Source: CAWCBG01 sp963793845 (GTDB lineage Bacteria > Acidobacteriota > Terriglobia > Terriglobales > Acidobacteriaceae). Taken from it: a stretch of DNA of 64,000 bases. Under the pieces are notes generated by a model. It was given only the letters and a program-made list of their open reading frames with translations. It was not told where the DNA came from and ran no database searches. The translations under genes were made by a program, and so were the position numbers. Below, piece after piece: positions 63,898 through 64,000 of this stretch; position 1 is the first letter of the stretch; each line of letters starts with the position of its first letter. Location of the stretch: the NCBI GenBank assembly GCA_963793845.1, contig CAWCBG010000014.1, positions 496,001 through 560,000 of the forward strand, in the 5' to 3' direction.

Positions 63898-64000
63898 TTA
63901 GGCGGATCGGTTCTTACTCTGAGCGGTATTCTGCTCCTCCATAGCTTTCAGCTTGTTGAGCAGAGCCTTGTAGCTGACTTTCAGGATGCGCGCAGCCTGC
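63898..64000 (-). CDS. C-terminal end of an NtrC-type regulator (partial)
   Basis: The last 33 codons of a minus-strand gene that continues beyond the window. The visible residues AARILKVSYKALLNKLKAM are the recognition part of a Fis-type helix-turn-helix, as found at the C-terminus of sigma-54-dependent activators, followed by a polar tail ending NRSA. It would be the second such regulator in the window. The assignment rests only on this motif. Confidence 0.7.
   Translation of the reverse strand, partial: QAARILKVSYKALLNKLKAMEEQNTAQSKNRSA

Overview
The window looks like a chromosomal segment of an Acidobacteriota bacterium, probably class Terriglobia (Koribacter-like). The inference rests on a duplicated-permease (ADOP/MacB-type) gene at the left edge, a PEP-CTERM secreted protein, system II cytochrome c biogenesis (resB-ccsA), a GH38 mannosidase with sugar transporters, a division/cell-wall (dcw) cluster, and intergenic hairpin repeats of a kind common in that phylum. 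No rRNA, tRNA, CRISPR array, insertion sequence or prophage was recognised.

Layout. 1-6.9 kb: a permease fragment, then on the minus strand glgX, an M20 peptidase, an outer-membrane barrel behind a Fur-like dyad, and an unknown gene. 7-11.3 kb (minus): resB, ccsA and a sensor histidine kinase. 12-24.8 kb: PEP-CTERM protein, subtilase, TPR protein, hemA, a small cytochrome c, a cupin, an acyl-CoA synthetase, a YVTN propeller protein, DUF4442 and a family 2 glycosyltransferase. 24.9-34.4 kb: an alpha/beta hydrolase and a sugar locus (ROK kinase, SSS symporter, GH38 alpha-mannosidase, MFS sugar porter). The kinase and the symporter share an unusual operator of 10-bp direct repeats. 34.6-39 kb: VOC protein, bifunctional penicillin-binding protein, TPR protein. 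39-57.5 kb (minus): a nearly complete dcw cluster read mraZ-rsmH-ftsL-ftsI-[mazE-mazF]-murE-murF-mraY-murD-ftsW-murG-murC-ftsQ-ftsA-ftsZ. It runs from a strong promoter with a three-repeat MraZ box to a strong terminator. 57.7-64 kb: SRPBCC protein, an NtrC-type regulator, an AsmA-family protein, a DksA-type protein and the end of a second NtrC-type regulator.

Most notable observations: (i) a complete MazE/MazF toxin-antitoxin pair with its own palindromic operator sits inside the essential dcw cluster between ftsI and murE; (ii) matching operators lie upstream of the ROK kinase and the sodium/sugar symporter; (iii) single-base frameshifts break nine genes, including essential ftsZ, murG and murE, so most are probably assembly or base-calling errors and not true pseudogenes. 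I found no clearly new multi-gene system; the best candidates for follow-up are the embedded toxin-antitoxin pair, the shared sugar operator and the intergenic hairpin repeat family.
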